A stretch of 52,230 nt of DNA, from the NCBI GenBank assembly GCA_019120545.1, contig DWUX01000133.1, forward strand, positions 1-52,230, read 5' to 3'. This stretch comes from Candidatus Blautia stercoripullorum (GTDB taxonomy: Bacteria > Bacillota > Clostridia > Lachnospirales > Lachnospiraceae). Position 1 is the first letter of the stretch. Every line of letters starts with the position of its first letter. This document shows, piece by piece, positions 23,979 through 32,651 of this stretch. Under the pieces are notes generated by a model that searched no databases, was not told the origin of the DNA, and saw only the letters and a list, made by a program, of their open reading frames with translations. The position numbers were made by a program, and so were the translations under genes.

Positions 23979-24010
23979 TTGACAAAATTAATATTGCACT
24001 ATAATATAAT
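23979..24010 (+). promoter_or_regulatory. promoter of ADP-ribosylglycohydrolase locus
   Basis: A perfect TTGACA (23979-23984) is followed by overlapping -10 candidates in TATAATATAAT (24000-24010); TAATAT at 24002 gives the ideal 17-bp spacer. Confidence 0.8.
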
Positions 24011-24020
24011 TGTTAAACAA
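24010..24020. promoter_or_regulatory. FadR-type operator at transcription start
   Basis: TTGTTAAACAA is a perfect palindrome that fits the TNGTNNNACNA consensus known for FadR/FCD-type GntR regulators. It sits at the predicted transcription start, where binding would repress. A GntR/FadR-type gene ends this same gene cluster (36807-37505). Confidence 0.7.
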
Positions 24021-24054
24021 ATAGACATAAATAAAATGTATAGGGGGATAAATC

Positions 24055-25464
24055 GTGGAAGAGATAAAAATTTTGTCGCCGTGCGGAATTCTGGGATATG
24101 GATTTCCCAAAGAGTCTTTTATGAACGGGATCCGGGAAAAACCGGATGCCATAGTGGTGGATGCAGGAAGTACAGACGCAGGTCCCCACAAATTGGGAAA
24201 AGGAGTTGCTATTGTCAGTAAGGAAGCGGCAAAAAGAGATCTGGAGCTGATCATTACAGAAGCTTTCAAGGCTCATATTCCTGCAGTGATCGGCTCTGCA
24301 GGAGGAGCAGGAGGAAGGATCCATGTGGAGCATACATTGGAAATTATCCGGGAGATCATAGAAGAACATCATCTGCAGGACTTAAAGACGGCGGTGATCT
24401 GGGCGGATATACCGAAAGAGTTTATCAGAAAAAAGCAAAAGGAACAGAAGGTAGAAAAACTGGGCAGCCTGGTAAAGGAACTTACCGAGGAGAGACTGGA
24501 AAAATCCAGCGGGATCGTGGCGCAGATGGGACATGAGCCGATCGTTCAGGCCCTGCAGGAGGGAGCTCGGCTGGTTGTCTGCGGAAGGGCCTACGACCCA
24601 AGCCCTTTTGCTGCGGTTACGGAATTTTATGGTTTTCCTCTTCAATATGGATATCACGCGGGAAAGATCCTGGAATGTGCAGCTTTATGCGCAGTCCCTG
24701 GAACCACAAAGGACTGTATGCTGGGAATCATACGAAAAGATGGATTTCTTGTAAAACCTTTGTCACGGGAAAGAAAATGTACGGCTCTGTCTGTGGCGGC
24801 TCATACTTTTTATGAGAAGGAGCACCCGTACATCCTTCATGGACCGGGAGTGGTGATGGATCTTAAGGACTGTACTTTCCAGCAATATGGAGAAGATAGC
24901 GTATTAGTAAAAGGCAGCAGATTGGAACCGGCAGAACGCTATCAGGTGAAACTGGAAGGAGCTATGCAGGTAGCCTACAGAACTTTTGTCATAGCCGGGA
25001 TCCGGGATCCTCTTATGATCTCCAGATTGGAAGAGATCGAAGGAGAGGTAGAAAGGCAGACCAGGGAGTATTACAGAGATGTAGAGGACAGCAGATATAA
25101 AATCAACTTTTATAATTATGGGATCAACGGAGTCATGGGAGAATCAGAACCATTTCCGAAGGAAAAAGGACATGAGGTGGGAGTTCTGTTTGAAGTCATA
25201 GGAGAAACTCAGGAACTGGCGAATATGATATGCAGTACACTGCGCTCCACCTTTTTGCATTATGGATATCCCGGGAGAAAATCCACAGCAGGGAACCTGG
25301 CTTTCCCCTTTGCACCCAGTGATGTTCCTTTTGGACCTGTCTTTGAATTTTCTGTTTATCATCTGATGGAGATCACGCCGGAAGAGAGGGACTATTTGTT
25401 TCCCATAGAACACATAAATTGGAAGGAATCAAAGCAGGAGGAAAAGATAGATGGGTATTTATAA
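24055..25464 (+). CDS. AtuA-like (DUF1446) protein
   Basis: 469 residues starting with GTG after AGGGGG. GSAGGAGGRIHVEH near residue 82 and CGRAYDPSPFAA near 176 are hallmarks of the family named after AtuA, an acyclic terpene utilisation protein of unknown reaction. It overlaps the next gene by 14 nt, a DUF4387 protein that usually accompanies it. In this locus terpene use is unlikely; the pair probably acts on an intermediate of the imported compound. The exact chemistry is unknown. Confidence 0.75.
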   Translation: MEEIKILSPCGILGYGFPKESFMNGIREKPDAIVVDAGSTDAGPHKLGKGVAIVSKEAAKRDLELIITEAFKAHIPAVIGSAGGAGGRIHVEHTLEIIREIIEEHHLQDLKTAVIWADIPKEFIRKKQKEQKVEKLGSLVKELTEERLEKSSGIVAQMGHEPIVQALQEGARLVVCGRAYDPSPFAAVTEFYGFPLQYGYHAGKILECAALCAVPGTTKDCMLGIIRKDGFLVKPLSRERKCTALSVAAHTFYEKEHPYILHGPGVVMDLKDCTFQQYGEDSVLVKGSRLEPAERYQVKLEGAMQVAYRTFVIAGIRDPLMISRLEEIEGEVERQTREYYRDVEDSRYKINFYNYGINGVMGESEPFPKEKGHEVGVLFEVIGETQELANMICSTLRSTFLHYGYPGRKSTAGNLAFPFAPSDVPFGPVFEFSVYHLMEITPEERDYLFPIEHINWKESKQEEKIDGYL

Positions 25465-25771
25465 ATTGTATGATTTGGCGGCGGTCATCCGCTCGAAAAA
25501 CAGCGGTCCTTTTCAGATTACTCTGGATGTGCTGTTTGATGACAGATCCATGTATGAGAGGATCCGGGACCAGGGGATCATTACGAAAGAGAAGATTGCA
25601 GATCTCTATAAAATGGAGGAATCCAGGATCCGGGAGATAGTTTTTTTCGATACGGCGTTAGGGTTTAAGATCACCTATGACAGAAAAATATCTTCAGGAA
25701 CCTGCGGCGAAAGAGACGTTTACGGGGCACAGCAGCATGCTCCTCTGGCGGAGATGAAAATAGAATTATAG
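25451..25771 (+). CDS. DUF4387 protein, partner of AtuA-like protein
   Basis: 106 residues, beginning MGIYKLYDLAAVIRSKNSGP, which is characteristic of DUF4387. Such proteins are almost always next to an AtuA-like protein, either as separate subunit or fused. It overlaps the upstream gene, indicating co-production as a two-subunit enzyme. Function not established. Confidence 0.8.
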   Translation: MGIYKLYDLAAVIRSKNSGPFQITLDVLFDDRSMYERIRDQGIITKEKIADLYKMEESRIREIVFFDTALGFKITYDRKISSGTCGERDVYGAQQHAPLAEMKIEL

Positions 25772-25783
25772 GAGAGGGACAGG

Positions 25784-26710
25784 GTGATTGATAAGTTGCA
25801 GAAGAAGGGAATAAGTCAGGCAGCTGTCTGGCAGAGAATTAAAAAATATAAGTGGATATACCTGATGCTTATGCCGGCTTTGATTTATTTTATCGTTTTC
25901 AGAGTAACGGCGATCATTGGCATGAAGCTTGCATTTTATGACTATAAAATTGTTGGGGAAAATACTTTTGTGGGGCTGAAATATTTTAAGATGCTGTTTG
26001 AAACTCCGGCATTTTGGAACATTCTGAAAAATACACTGTTGATCAGCAGCATTAAGATTTTCCTGATCTTTCCGTTTCCTGTTATTTTTGCACTTCTTTT
26101 AAATGAGGTGGGCAGGACGAAATTCGGGAAGTTTGTACAGGTGGTTTCTTACATGCCCCACTTTTTATCCTGGGTAATCATAGCAGGCATATGGATCGAT
26201 GCTTTTTCCCAGGGAGGTATGGTATCCAGCCTTATGGAGATGCTGGGAATAGAATATAAGAACCTTATGGTAGATAAAGACGCCATCATTCCCATTCTGA
26301 CAGGTTCAGAGATGTGGAGAAGCGTAGGATGGGACTCTATCATCTATTTATCTGCGATTTTAGGCATCAGCAAAGAGTTATATGACGCGGCGGCAATAGA
26401 CGGAGCCGGAAGATGGAAAATGGTAAGGCATATTATTTTACCTGCCCTGGCGATTCCTATGGTTACAGTGCTGATCTTAAACGTAGGCTTTATTATGAGC
26501 GCAGGATTAGATCAGATTCTGAACTTCTCTAACGACGCTGTTTTAAGCCGGATCGATATTATTGATACCTACGTTTACAGAATAGGTCTGGTTAATACCC
26601 AATATTCCTTTGCTACGGCAGCCAGTCTATTTAAAGGTGTGATCGGAACGATCCTGATACTGCTGACAAATTTCATTTCTAAGAAGCTTACAGGTTCCGG
26701 CGCATGGTAA
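25784..26710 (+). CDS. CUT1-family sugar ABC permease (LplB type)
   Basis: 308 residues from GTG with GGAGAGGGA upstream. Six membrane helices; the EAA loop is DAAAIDGAGRWKMVRHIILP near 205, which contacts the ATPase. The group with long N-terminus resembles LplB/YteP permeases for oligosaccharides. The partner permease and binding protein are in the same operon, but no ATPase gene is nearby, so a shared MsmK-type ATPase is expected. Confidence 0.92.
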   Translation: MIDKLQKKGISQAAVWQRIKKYKWIYLMLMPALIYFIVFRVTAIIGMKLAFYDYKIVGENTFVGLKYFKMLFETPAFWNILKNTLLISSIKIFLIFPFPVIFALLLNEVGRTKFGKFVQVVSYMPHFLSWVIIAGIWIDAFSQGGMVSSLMEMLGIEYKNLMVDKDAIIPILTGSEMWRSVGWDSIIYLSAILGISKELYDAAAIDGAGRWKMVRHIILPALAIPMVTVLILNVGFIMSAGLDQILNFSNDAVLSRIDIIDTYVYRIGLVNTQYSFATAASLFKGVIGTILILLTNFISKKLTGSGAW

Positions 26711-26726
26711 AGAGGAGGTTTTTACA

Positions 26727-27596
26727 TTGAAGAAAAAAATTAAGCCCGGGCAGATAGTGATACGTCTGTGCCTGGCAGTAGTGGCATTGATCATATTGGT
26801 CCCTATTTTGAATATTTTGGCCAAGTCCGTCTCAGACCCTCATCTGGTTCCTTATATGAAGGGCTGGCAGTTCTGGCCCAGCGGTTTTGATCTGGTAAAT
26901 TACAAGCTGATTTTTTCGAACTCCCTGATCATCCGCTCTTTTATAAACAGCGTGTTTATTACTGTGGCGGGGACCTTTTTAAGCCTTATTGTCACAGGAA
27001 GCGCCGCATATGCTTTGACACGGCCTAATCTTCCATTCAAAAAGGTTCTGATGGTATTCTTTATCATTATGATGATTTTTGAACCCAGTATTATCCAGGA
27101 ATACTTTGTGGTCAGAAACTTAAACTTACTGAACAATACATGGGTGATGGTGCTTTACAATACGGTAAATGTTTACTATCTGATCCTGATGATGCGTTTT
27201 TTTGAAGAAACGCCATTGGCCCTGATCGAAGCGGCGAAAATAGACGGAGCAGGAGAGATAACGATCTTTTTTAAGATCTTTCTGCCTCTTAATAAAATTG
27301 TACTTATGACAGTGGGGATGTTTTATGCGGTAGTAAGATGGAACGAATATTTCAAGAGCAGTGTTTTTCTTCAGACGAGAGAAACTACGGTGCTCCAGGT
27401 ATTTCTGAAACAATTTGTAGTAAATGGGGATTCTACAACGATTGCTTCTTATGCGAATGTGGATCTTACTTCATTAAATGTTGGAGCTTTGAAGGCAGCG
27501 ACGATTGTTATCGTTATGGTTCCTATATTGGCTTTATATCCTTTAATCTTGAAATATTATACGGGCGGCGTGATGTCGGGAGGAGTGAAAGAGTGA
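26727..27596 (+). CDS. CUT1-family sugar ABC permease (YtcP type)
   Basis: 289 residues from TTG with AGGAGG upstream. Six membrane segments and EAA loop EAAKIDGAGEITIFFKIFLP at about 170. It is the second permease subunit of the importer. Its stop overlaps the start of the SUMF1-like gene (GTGA). Confidence 0.92.
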   Translation: MKKKIKPGQIVIRLCLAVVALIILVPILNILAKSVSDPHLVPYMKGWQFWPSGFDLVNYKLIFSNSLIIRSFINSVFITVAGTFLSLIVTGSAAYALTRPNLPFKKVLMVFFIIMMIFEPSIIQEYFVVRNLNLLNNTWVMVLYNTVNVYYLILMMRFFEETPLALIEAAKIDGAGEITIFFKIFLPLNKIVLMTVGMFYAVVRWNEYFKSSVFLQTRETTVLQVFLKQFVVNGDSTTIASYANVDLTSLNVGALKAATIVIVMVPILALYPLILKYYTGGVMSGGVKE

Positions 27597-28300
27597 CAGA
27601 CTTTGAGGAGAAGGTATTCATACAAGGGGATTCGTATATTTACAGAGTAAAACATAGGATCATGGAAGGAGACTGCGAATATGACCATGGGCCAAGATTG
27701 GTTCAGGTCCCTTCTTTACTGGCGGATAAATATCCGGTTACAAATGAAAGATTTTATAGATTCCTGCAAGAATCCGGCTATGAACCCAGGGACAAAAAGA
27801 ATTTTCTGAAACACTGGACTGAAGGAAAATACAGAGAAGAAGACAGAAATAAACCTGTGATCTGGGTAAGCCATAAAGATGCAGAAGCCTTTGCAGGATG
27901 GTATGGCTGCAGGCTGCTTTATGACCATGAATGGCAGTTTGCAGCAGGGGGAAAAGAAAAATTTCTATATCCATGGGGAGACCATTATGAGAAGGGGAGA
28001 TGCAATGACAGCGGAAAAGAAATCTTAACGGAAGTAGCCGCTTATCCGGAAGGCCGTTCTCCTTTCGGGCTATGGGATATGTGTGGAAATGCTCATGAAT
28101 GGACCCAGGAAGTATTTGATGACGGGATGCATGTTTATACTTTCCTGAGAGGAGGGGCAAGCTATAAGGCGCCTCATTTCTGGCATGCGGAAGGCGGGGC
28201 TAAGCCCAATAACTGGCATTTGAAATTCCAGCTTTTAAATGAGGGCATGAACAGATGCGGAACCGTTACATTCCGATGTGCAAAGGAGGTGAAGGGATGA
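27593..28300 (+). CDS. SUMF1/FGE-fold protein without FGE-type cysteine pair
   Basis: 235 residues from GTG 27593 after GGGAGG, which overlaps the permease stop. DKYPVTNERFYRFLQ, WVSHKDAEAFAGWYG, LWDMCGNAHEWTQE and FLRGGASY are hallmarks of the formylglycine-generating enzyme fold. The C-terminus has NRCGTVTFRC but not the CxxxxC of FGE active sites, and no sulfatase is encoded in the locus. It may be a redox-altered or binding variant. It overlaps the next gene by 4 nt. A catalytic role is uncertain. Confidence 0.85.
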   Translation: MTDFEEKVFIQGDSYIYRVKHRIMEGDCEYDHGPRLVQVPSLLADKYPVTNERFYRFLQESGYEPRDKKNFLKHWTEGKYREEDRNKPVIWVSHKDAEAFAGWYGCRLLYDHEWQFAAGGKEKFLYPWGDHYEKGRCNDSGKEILTEVAAYPEGRSPFGLWDMCGNAHEWTQEVFDDGMHVYTFLRGGASYKAPHFWHAEGGAKPNNWHLKFQLLNEGMNRCGTVTFRCAKEVKG

Positions 28301-30093
28301 GCCTGTATTCCATAGAGAATCAGCAGCTGAAATTTACTTTTGATACTGATGATGGACTGATGTGTAGAAGTATTTATCATAAAGCCGGGAAAAAGGAATG
28401 GCTGAAGGAAGAAAGTCCCCCCTTTGTTTTAAAGATTCAGGATAAATATTATCCTGCCAATGAATTTTTAATAGAAAAAAGCCGGATGGTTTCAGACTCC
28501 AGAGACCAATGCCTGATTTTTGAACTTCGGTCTCGTAAATGGGATCTGAGAGTGAGGCTGAGTGTAATGAAGAAGGAAGAGGCCATGATCTTTCTTCTTC
28601 AGGCAGGAGCTTTATGGGAGGAAGGACCTGAAGAGGTGTATCTTCATATTCCCTTGTTCCGGAAGTTTATAGAAACAGGAAGCTGGATCCTGTCTGCAAA
28701 TCCCAGAGGGAAGCCGGATGGAACGCCGGCAATGGAGACCCATGAAGAGTTTCCTCTTCCCATCTGCCATATAGAAAAAAATGGCAGGGGGATCATGATG
28801 GAGCTGCCGGATGATCCGGAGTTTACCGGTACCTGGAATCAGAACAGGAACCGCCAGCTTCTTCAGATGACAGATATGGAAGAATTTTTAAATCATGAAC
28901 TGCTGCTGAGACTTCAGAACCGGAAACTGGCAGACATATTGGAACTGGATTTTTCCGCTTTGGAGGAAGGGTATAAAGAAGCGTTTTTCAGATTTAAAAG
29001 GCATGTCCGTGAACAGATGGATCTGTCCGCCTATGAAGGGGAAGATCTGAGATGGTACAGAAAAGCTTTGTTTCATCATCTTACCTTTGCGTACTCAAAA
29101 GAAATCTTCAATTATGAGACACAGCAGTTTGAAGTGGACAGACTTTTAGAAGAGGGACAAGCTTTCGGAGGTTACGACATTCTGGTGCTTTGGTTTGTAT
29201 ACCCCAGACTGGGAGTGGATTCCAGAAAACAATGGGATTTTTGCAGAGACATTCCCGGAGGTCTGGAAGGGATCAACAAGATATGCAAGCAGGCTCATAA
29301 AAAAGGAGTGCGGGTAATGCTGCCCTATAACCCCTGGGATAAAGATGAAGGGGAGGCGCTGGAAGACACTCTGGAAAAAATCGGAGAGCTGGTGGAAAAA
29401 ACAGAGATTGACGGTATATGGTTTGACACCATGGACAGCGTGCCTCCAGGATGCCAGGAAAGGATTGAAAAGATACGGCCGGGAGTGATCTGCTGCCTGG
29501 AAGTAACGCCTAAAGTAAAAGAAACCGTAGAAAAAATAACAGGTTCCTGGAATCAGAGATTCCGGATGCCGGAAGGCCATATATTCCGTTATTTGTTCCC
29601 GGAACATGCGGCGCCGATTACTTCCCGGTGGCGTGTGGGTGAAAAGAAAGACCTTCTGATCAAAAGAGCAATTTTTAACGGAACGGGCTTTGCGGTATGG
29701 CAGGATGTTTTTGGGGCATGGCTTCCATTCAGCAGCAGACAGAAAGCTGATCTGAAAAAGTGGAAAGGGCTGCTCCTGGAAAATTATGATGTTTACTTTG
29801 GGAAAGACTGTATGCCTTTATATCCTGTTCTTCAGAATGAAATTTATGTAAATGTTTTCTTTAAAGATAATGGGGAGGAAGAAATCTATTCCATTTATAA
29901 TGCTTCAGAGCAGGAAGTCTCGGGACCTTTGTTCTATCTGGATAAAAAGGCGGAGAAAAATCAGAAAATCATATTGAAAGAACTGTGGCATGAAGGAAAA
30001 GCAGAGTTTTCTATGAAACATGAAATTATTTCCGGAAAACTGGAACCGGAAATGATCTATATATTAAAAATTTACAGGAGGAAATGCGAATGA
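28297..30093 (+). CDS. TIM-barrel glycoside hydrolase-like protein
   Basis: 598 residues from ATG 28297, which overlaps the preceding stop as ATGA and has AAAGGAGG upstream. An N-terminal beta-rich region of about 220 residues is followed by a helical/TIM-barrel core with GGYDILVLWFVYPRLG, VRVMLPYNPWDKDEG and IDGIWFDTMDSVPP, then a C-terminal beta domain. The WFDTMD strand end suggests a catalytic Asp as in clan GH-D/GH31-like barrels. There is no signal peptide, so it acts inside the cell after import. I cannot give a CAZy family with confidence. Confidence 0.6.
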   Translation: MSLYSIENQQLKFTFDTDDGLMCRSIYHKAGKKEWLKEESPPFVLKIQDKYYPANEFLIEKSRMVSDSRDQCLIFELRSRKWDLRVRLSVMKKEEAMIFLLQAGALWEEGPEEVYLHIPLFRKFIETGSWILSANPRGKPDGTPAMETHEEFPLPICHIEKNGRGIMMELPDDPEFTGTWNQNRNRQLLQMTDMEEFLNHELLLRLQNRKLADILELDFSALEEGYKEAFFRFKRHVREQMDLSAYEGEDLRWYRKALFHHLTFAYSKEIFNYETQQFEVDRLLEEGQAFGGYDILVLWFVYPRLGVDSRKQWDFCRDIPGGLEGINKICKQAHKKGVRVMLPYNPWDKDEGEALEDTLEKIGELVEKTEIDGIWFDTMDSVPPGCQERIEKIRPGVICCLEVTPKVKETVEKITGSWNQRFRMPEGHIFRYLFPEHAAPITSRWRVGEKKDLLIKRAIFNGTGFAVWQDVFGAWLPFSSRQKADLKKWKGLLLENYDVYFGKDCMPLYPVLQNEIYVNVFFKDNGEEEIYSIYNASEQEVSGPLFYLDKKAEKNQKIILKELWHEGKAEFSMKHEIISGKLEPEMIYILKIYRRKCE

Positions 30094-31559
30094 AGAAAAA
30101 GTGGCTGGCTATAGGATTATCTTTAGCTTTAGCGGCAGGAACCGTGACTGGCTGCGGCGGAAACAGCCAGGAGGAAACTGGAAACCAAAGTTCAGACAAC
30201 AGCGGTACAGAAGAGGTAACTACTCTCAGGATCGCCCTGAAAGGAATTTCCATGGAAGATGAGAGGCAGAAAACCTGGTTTGACAATTATAATAAGGCAT
30301 TACAGGAGGCCGGGATCCCTGCGGAGCTGGAAGTTGTAGAGATGCAGAGCGGAACTTATTCAGATAATCTGGCTCTGATGCTCAACAGCGGAGCTATTCC
30401 GGATATTATCTATTTCCAGGGGGGAGACCAGGTATTTGCGGCCCAGGGAGTTTTAGAGGATCTGACGCCATACATTGAAAAGTCAAAATATATAAAAGAC
30501 GCTCTGGAAGATTTCCAGCAGGAAAGATTGAAAAATTACCCCTATCTTTTATTTGTAACACCGGCTCTTACTCCGGTTCCGGTGATCCGCACAGACGTGC
30601 TCAACAGCTGCGCCTCTGCACAGACGGTTCTCAATGATCCCACTATTGAAAATTATACAAAACTTTTTGATGAGTTAATGGCGGATCATGAGGCAGTATG
30701 GGGACTGGACGGTACGTTGAACGGAATCAACGCTATGTTTGATCAGGCTTTCGGACTGACGGATACATGGCTGAAAGATGATTCCGGAATTTACGTTTAC
30801 GGCAGAGTCAGCGATCAGTCTCTGGAAGAGTTGAAATATTATGCAGAGCTGTACCAGAAAGGAATTATTGATAAAGATTATCTCAGCGCAAACTGGGAAG
30901 TGAAAGAAAATGATTTCTACAGCAATAAGACAGCCATCATCAGCGGAAACCAGGGAGCTGTGATCAATCTTTACAACAGCAACCAGGTGGCGGCTAACGG
31001 AGAAGGCGCAGCCCTTACAGTCCTCCCGCCTGCCAAAGGTGTATCCCAGGGATATCTTCCGCTGGATGTAAGCAAGGAATCCCGGGGATTTGCCATCAGC
31101 GCAGTTTCCGAACATAAGGATCTGGCTTTTGAAGTCCTGGATTTTGCAGTTTCAGAACCGGGACGTATCCTGGACCTGCTGGGAACAGAAGGAACAGATT
31201 ACGAAATAGAGGATGGAATGTACACACTTCTTCCAGACCATGATAACTGGTATGCCAACTTTTTTGAAACCTTCCATAATTTTGATCTGGATAAGATGAA
31301 CCCGGAGACTCCTTACTGGTCAGACGCAGCATTGTCTTCCGCAGAAATGACAGATACTTATTCAACTATGGATAATGCTTTTGTGATTCCGGATGACCTG
31401 ATCGTAAGCTGGGATGCGGCAGAGGCAAAAGCTTCTGAATTTATCGCGGATTTTATTTTGGGAAATAAGACAGAAGCCGACTGGGATACCTTTGTCCAGG
31501 AATGGAATGAGGCAGGGGGACAGGCTGTGACAGAATATGCAAATTCGGTATTAGAATAA
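30090..31559 (+). CDS. solute-binding lipoprotein of sugar ABC importer
   Basis: 489 residues from ATG 30090 (CAGGAGG 8 nt upstream). It has a lysine-rich start, hydrophobic LSLALAAGTVTGC with the lipidated Cys, then a Gly/Ser/Glu spacer. The rest is a periplasmic-binding fold of cluster-D extracellular solute-binding type, as in LplA-like proteins. It captures the sugar for the two permeases upstream. Overlaps the preceding stop by ATGA. Confidence 0.92.
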   Translation: MKKKWLAIGLSLALAAGTVTGCGGNSQEETGNQSSDNSGTEEVTTLRIALKGISMEDERQKTWFDNYNKALQEAGIPAELEVVEMQSGTYSDNLALMLNSGAIPDIIYFQGGDQVFAAQGVLEDLTPYIEKSKYIKDALEDFQQERLKNYPYLLFVTPALTPVPVIRTDVLNSCASAQTVLNDPTIENYTKLFDELMADHEAVWGLDGTLNGINAMFDQAFGLTDTWLKDDSGIYVYGRVSDQSLEELKYYAELYQKGIIDKDYLSANWEVKENDFYSNKTAIISGNQGAVINLYNSNQVAANGEGAALTVLPPAKGVSQGYLPLDVSKESRGFAISAVSEHKDLAFEVLDFAVSEPGRILDLLGTEGTDYEIEDGMYTLLPDHDNWYANFFETFHNFDLDKMNPETPYWSDAALSSAEMTDTYSTMDNAFVIPDDLIVSWDAAEAKASEFIADFILGNKTEADWDTFVQEWNEAGGQAVTEYANSVLE

Positions 31560-31569
31560 GGAGACATTT

Positions 31570-32556
31570 ATGATCACAAGGCAGCAATTATTAAAGAACA
31601 GAGAGTTGTTGACAGATAAAGCAGTGGGGGCTTTATGCGGGCTTGCTATCGGAGATTCTCTGGGAGATGCGGCAAGAATGCCGGAAAATCAGCGGGACTA
31701 TGGATTTACTACGGATTTTAATAAAGGCGCTTCCTGGAGTACAGACGATACAGAGTTTGCCCTGCTGGTGGCAGAAACGATCCTGGAAAAAGGAGGGGAC
31801 TTTACCTCCCAGGATGTTGTGGAAATGTGGCTGAAGCATGTAGCCACGGAAGATGAGCTGAAAAGGGGAGGAGTCAGCGAAGTGGAGGCCTGCAATAATC
31901 TAAGAAGGGGCATCCGGCCGCCCCAGTCCGGGAAATTCAACCCCTATCATCAAAGCGACGGCGCTGCAATGAGAAGCGGTCCCATTGGGATTTATTGTGC
32001 GGGAGATCCGGAAAAGGCCGTCTGGCTGGCAAAAGAAGACGCCCAGGTAAGCCATTATGAAGATGGGATCTGGGGAGCTCAGGCAGTGGCGGCAGCAGTA
32101 GCTCTGGCTATGGTGGACGCATCTATGGAAGAGATCTGGGAACAGGTTTTGAAAACAGCCCCCGAGGATTCCTGGTTCCGGGAAACTCTTCTCCGGGCAG
32201 ACAGGATCATTGAGGAGGCAAAGGGAAAAATCGGAGACGCCTGGATGCCCCTTCACAATGAGCTTTTTTCCACCCATCGTTCTACCGTGGCAGAGGCCCT
32301 GCCGGAAGTTTTCGGATGCCTGAAACTTCAAAATTCTTCTTTTAAATCGGGCCTCCTTCTGGCAGCAAATTTTGGAAGAGACGCAGATACTATCGGCGCT
32401 GTAGCAGGAGCAGTGCTGGGAGCCAGATATGGAAAAAAGAGTATCCCTGCCCATTGGCTGGAAAAAACCAGATACCCGTCGGGAACCTGCCTGAAATTTA
32501 CGAAAGGTATTGATTTATTTGAGTATGGGGAAAGACTTGCACGGTTGATCGTATAG
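31570..32556 (+). CDS. ADP-ribosylglycohydrolase family protein 1
   Basis: 328 residues. GLAIGDSLGDAAR, WSTDDTEFALL and GRDADTIGAVAGAVLGARYG are intact; these hold the Thr and Asp ligands for the paired Mg ions of the family. Family members remove ADP-ribose from proteins, or cleave other N- or O-ribosyl bonds. Standing in a sugar-import operon without an ADP-ribosyltransferase, it is more likely to process an imported ribosyl compound than to reverse protein modification. That role is inference. Confidence 0.9.
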   Translation: MITRQQLLKNRELLTDKAVGALCGLAIGDSLGDAARMPENQRDYGFTTDFNKGASWSTDDTEFALLVAETILEKGGDFTSQDVVEMWLKHVATEDELKRGGVSEVEACNNLRRGIRPPQSGKFNPYHQSDGAAMRSGPIGIYCAGDPEKAVWLAKEDAQVSHYEDGIWGAQAVAAAVALAMVDASMEEIWEQVLKTAPEDSWFRETLLRADRIIEEAKGKIGDAWMPLHNELFSTHRSTVAEALPEVFGCLKLQNSSFKSGLLLAANFGRDADTIGAVAGAVLGARYGKKSIPAHWLEKTRYPSGTCLKFTKGIDLFEYGERLARLIV

Positions 32557-32580
32557 ATTTTGATTTACGGCAGGCATAAA

Positions 32581-32617
32581 AATGGGGGATAATGGAAAAA
32601 AACATTATCTCCCATTT
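32581..32617 (+). terminator. hairpin between the two ADP-ribosylglycohydrolase genes
   Basis: GGGGGATAATG pairs with CATTATCTCCC, with a weak T-run after it (TTTCTC). It may reduce transcription of downstream genes or stabilise the upstream message. Confidence 0.6.
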
Positions 32618-32651
32618 CTCATATGGTTTGAGGAAAGGATAAGGTATTGCA

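Noticed and set aside
27593..28300. Formylglycine-generating enzyme with sulfatase partner
   Set aside because: No sulfatase gene is present and the FGE cysteine pair is missing, so only the fold is claimed.
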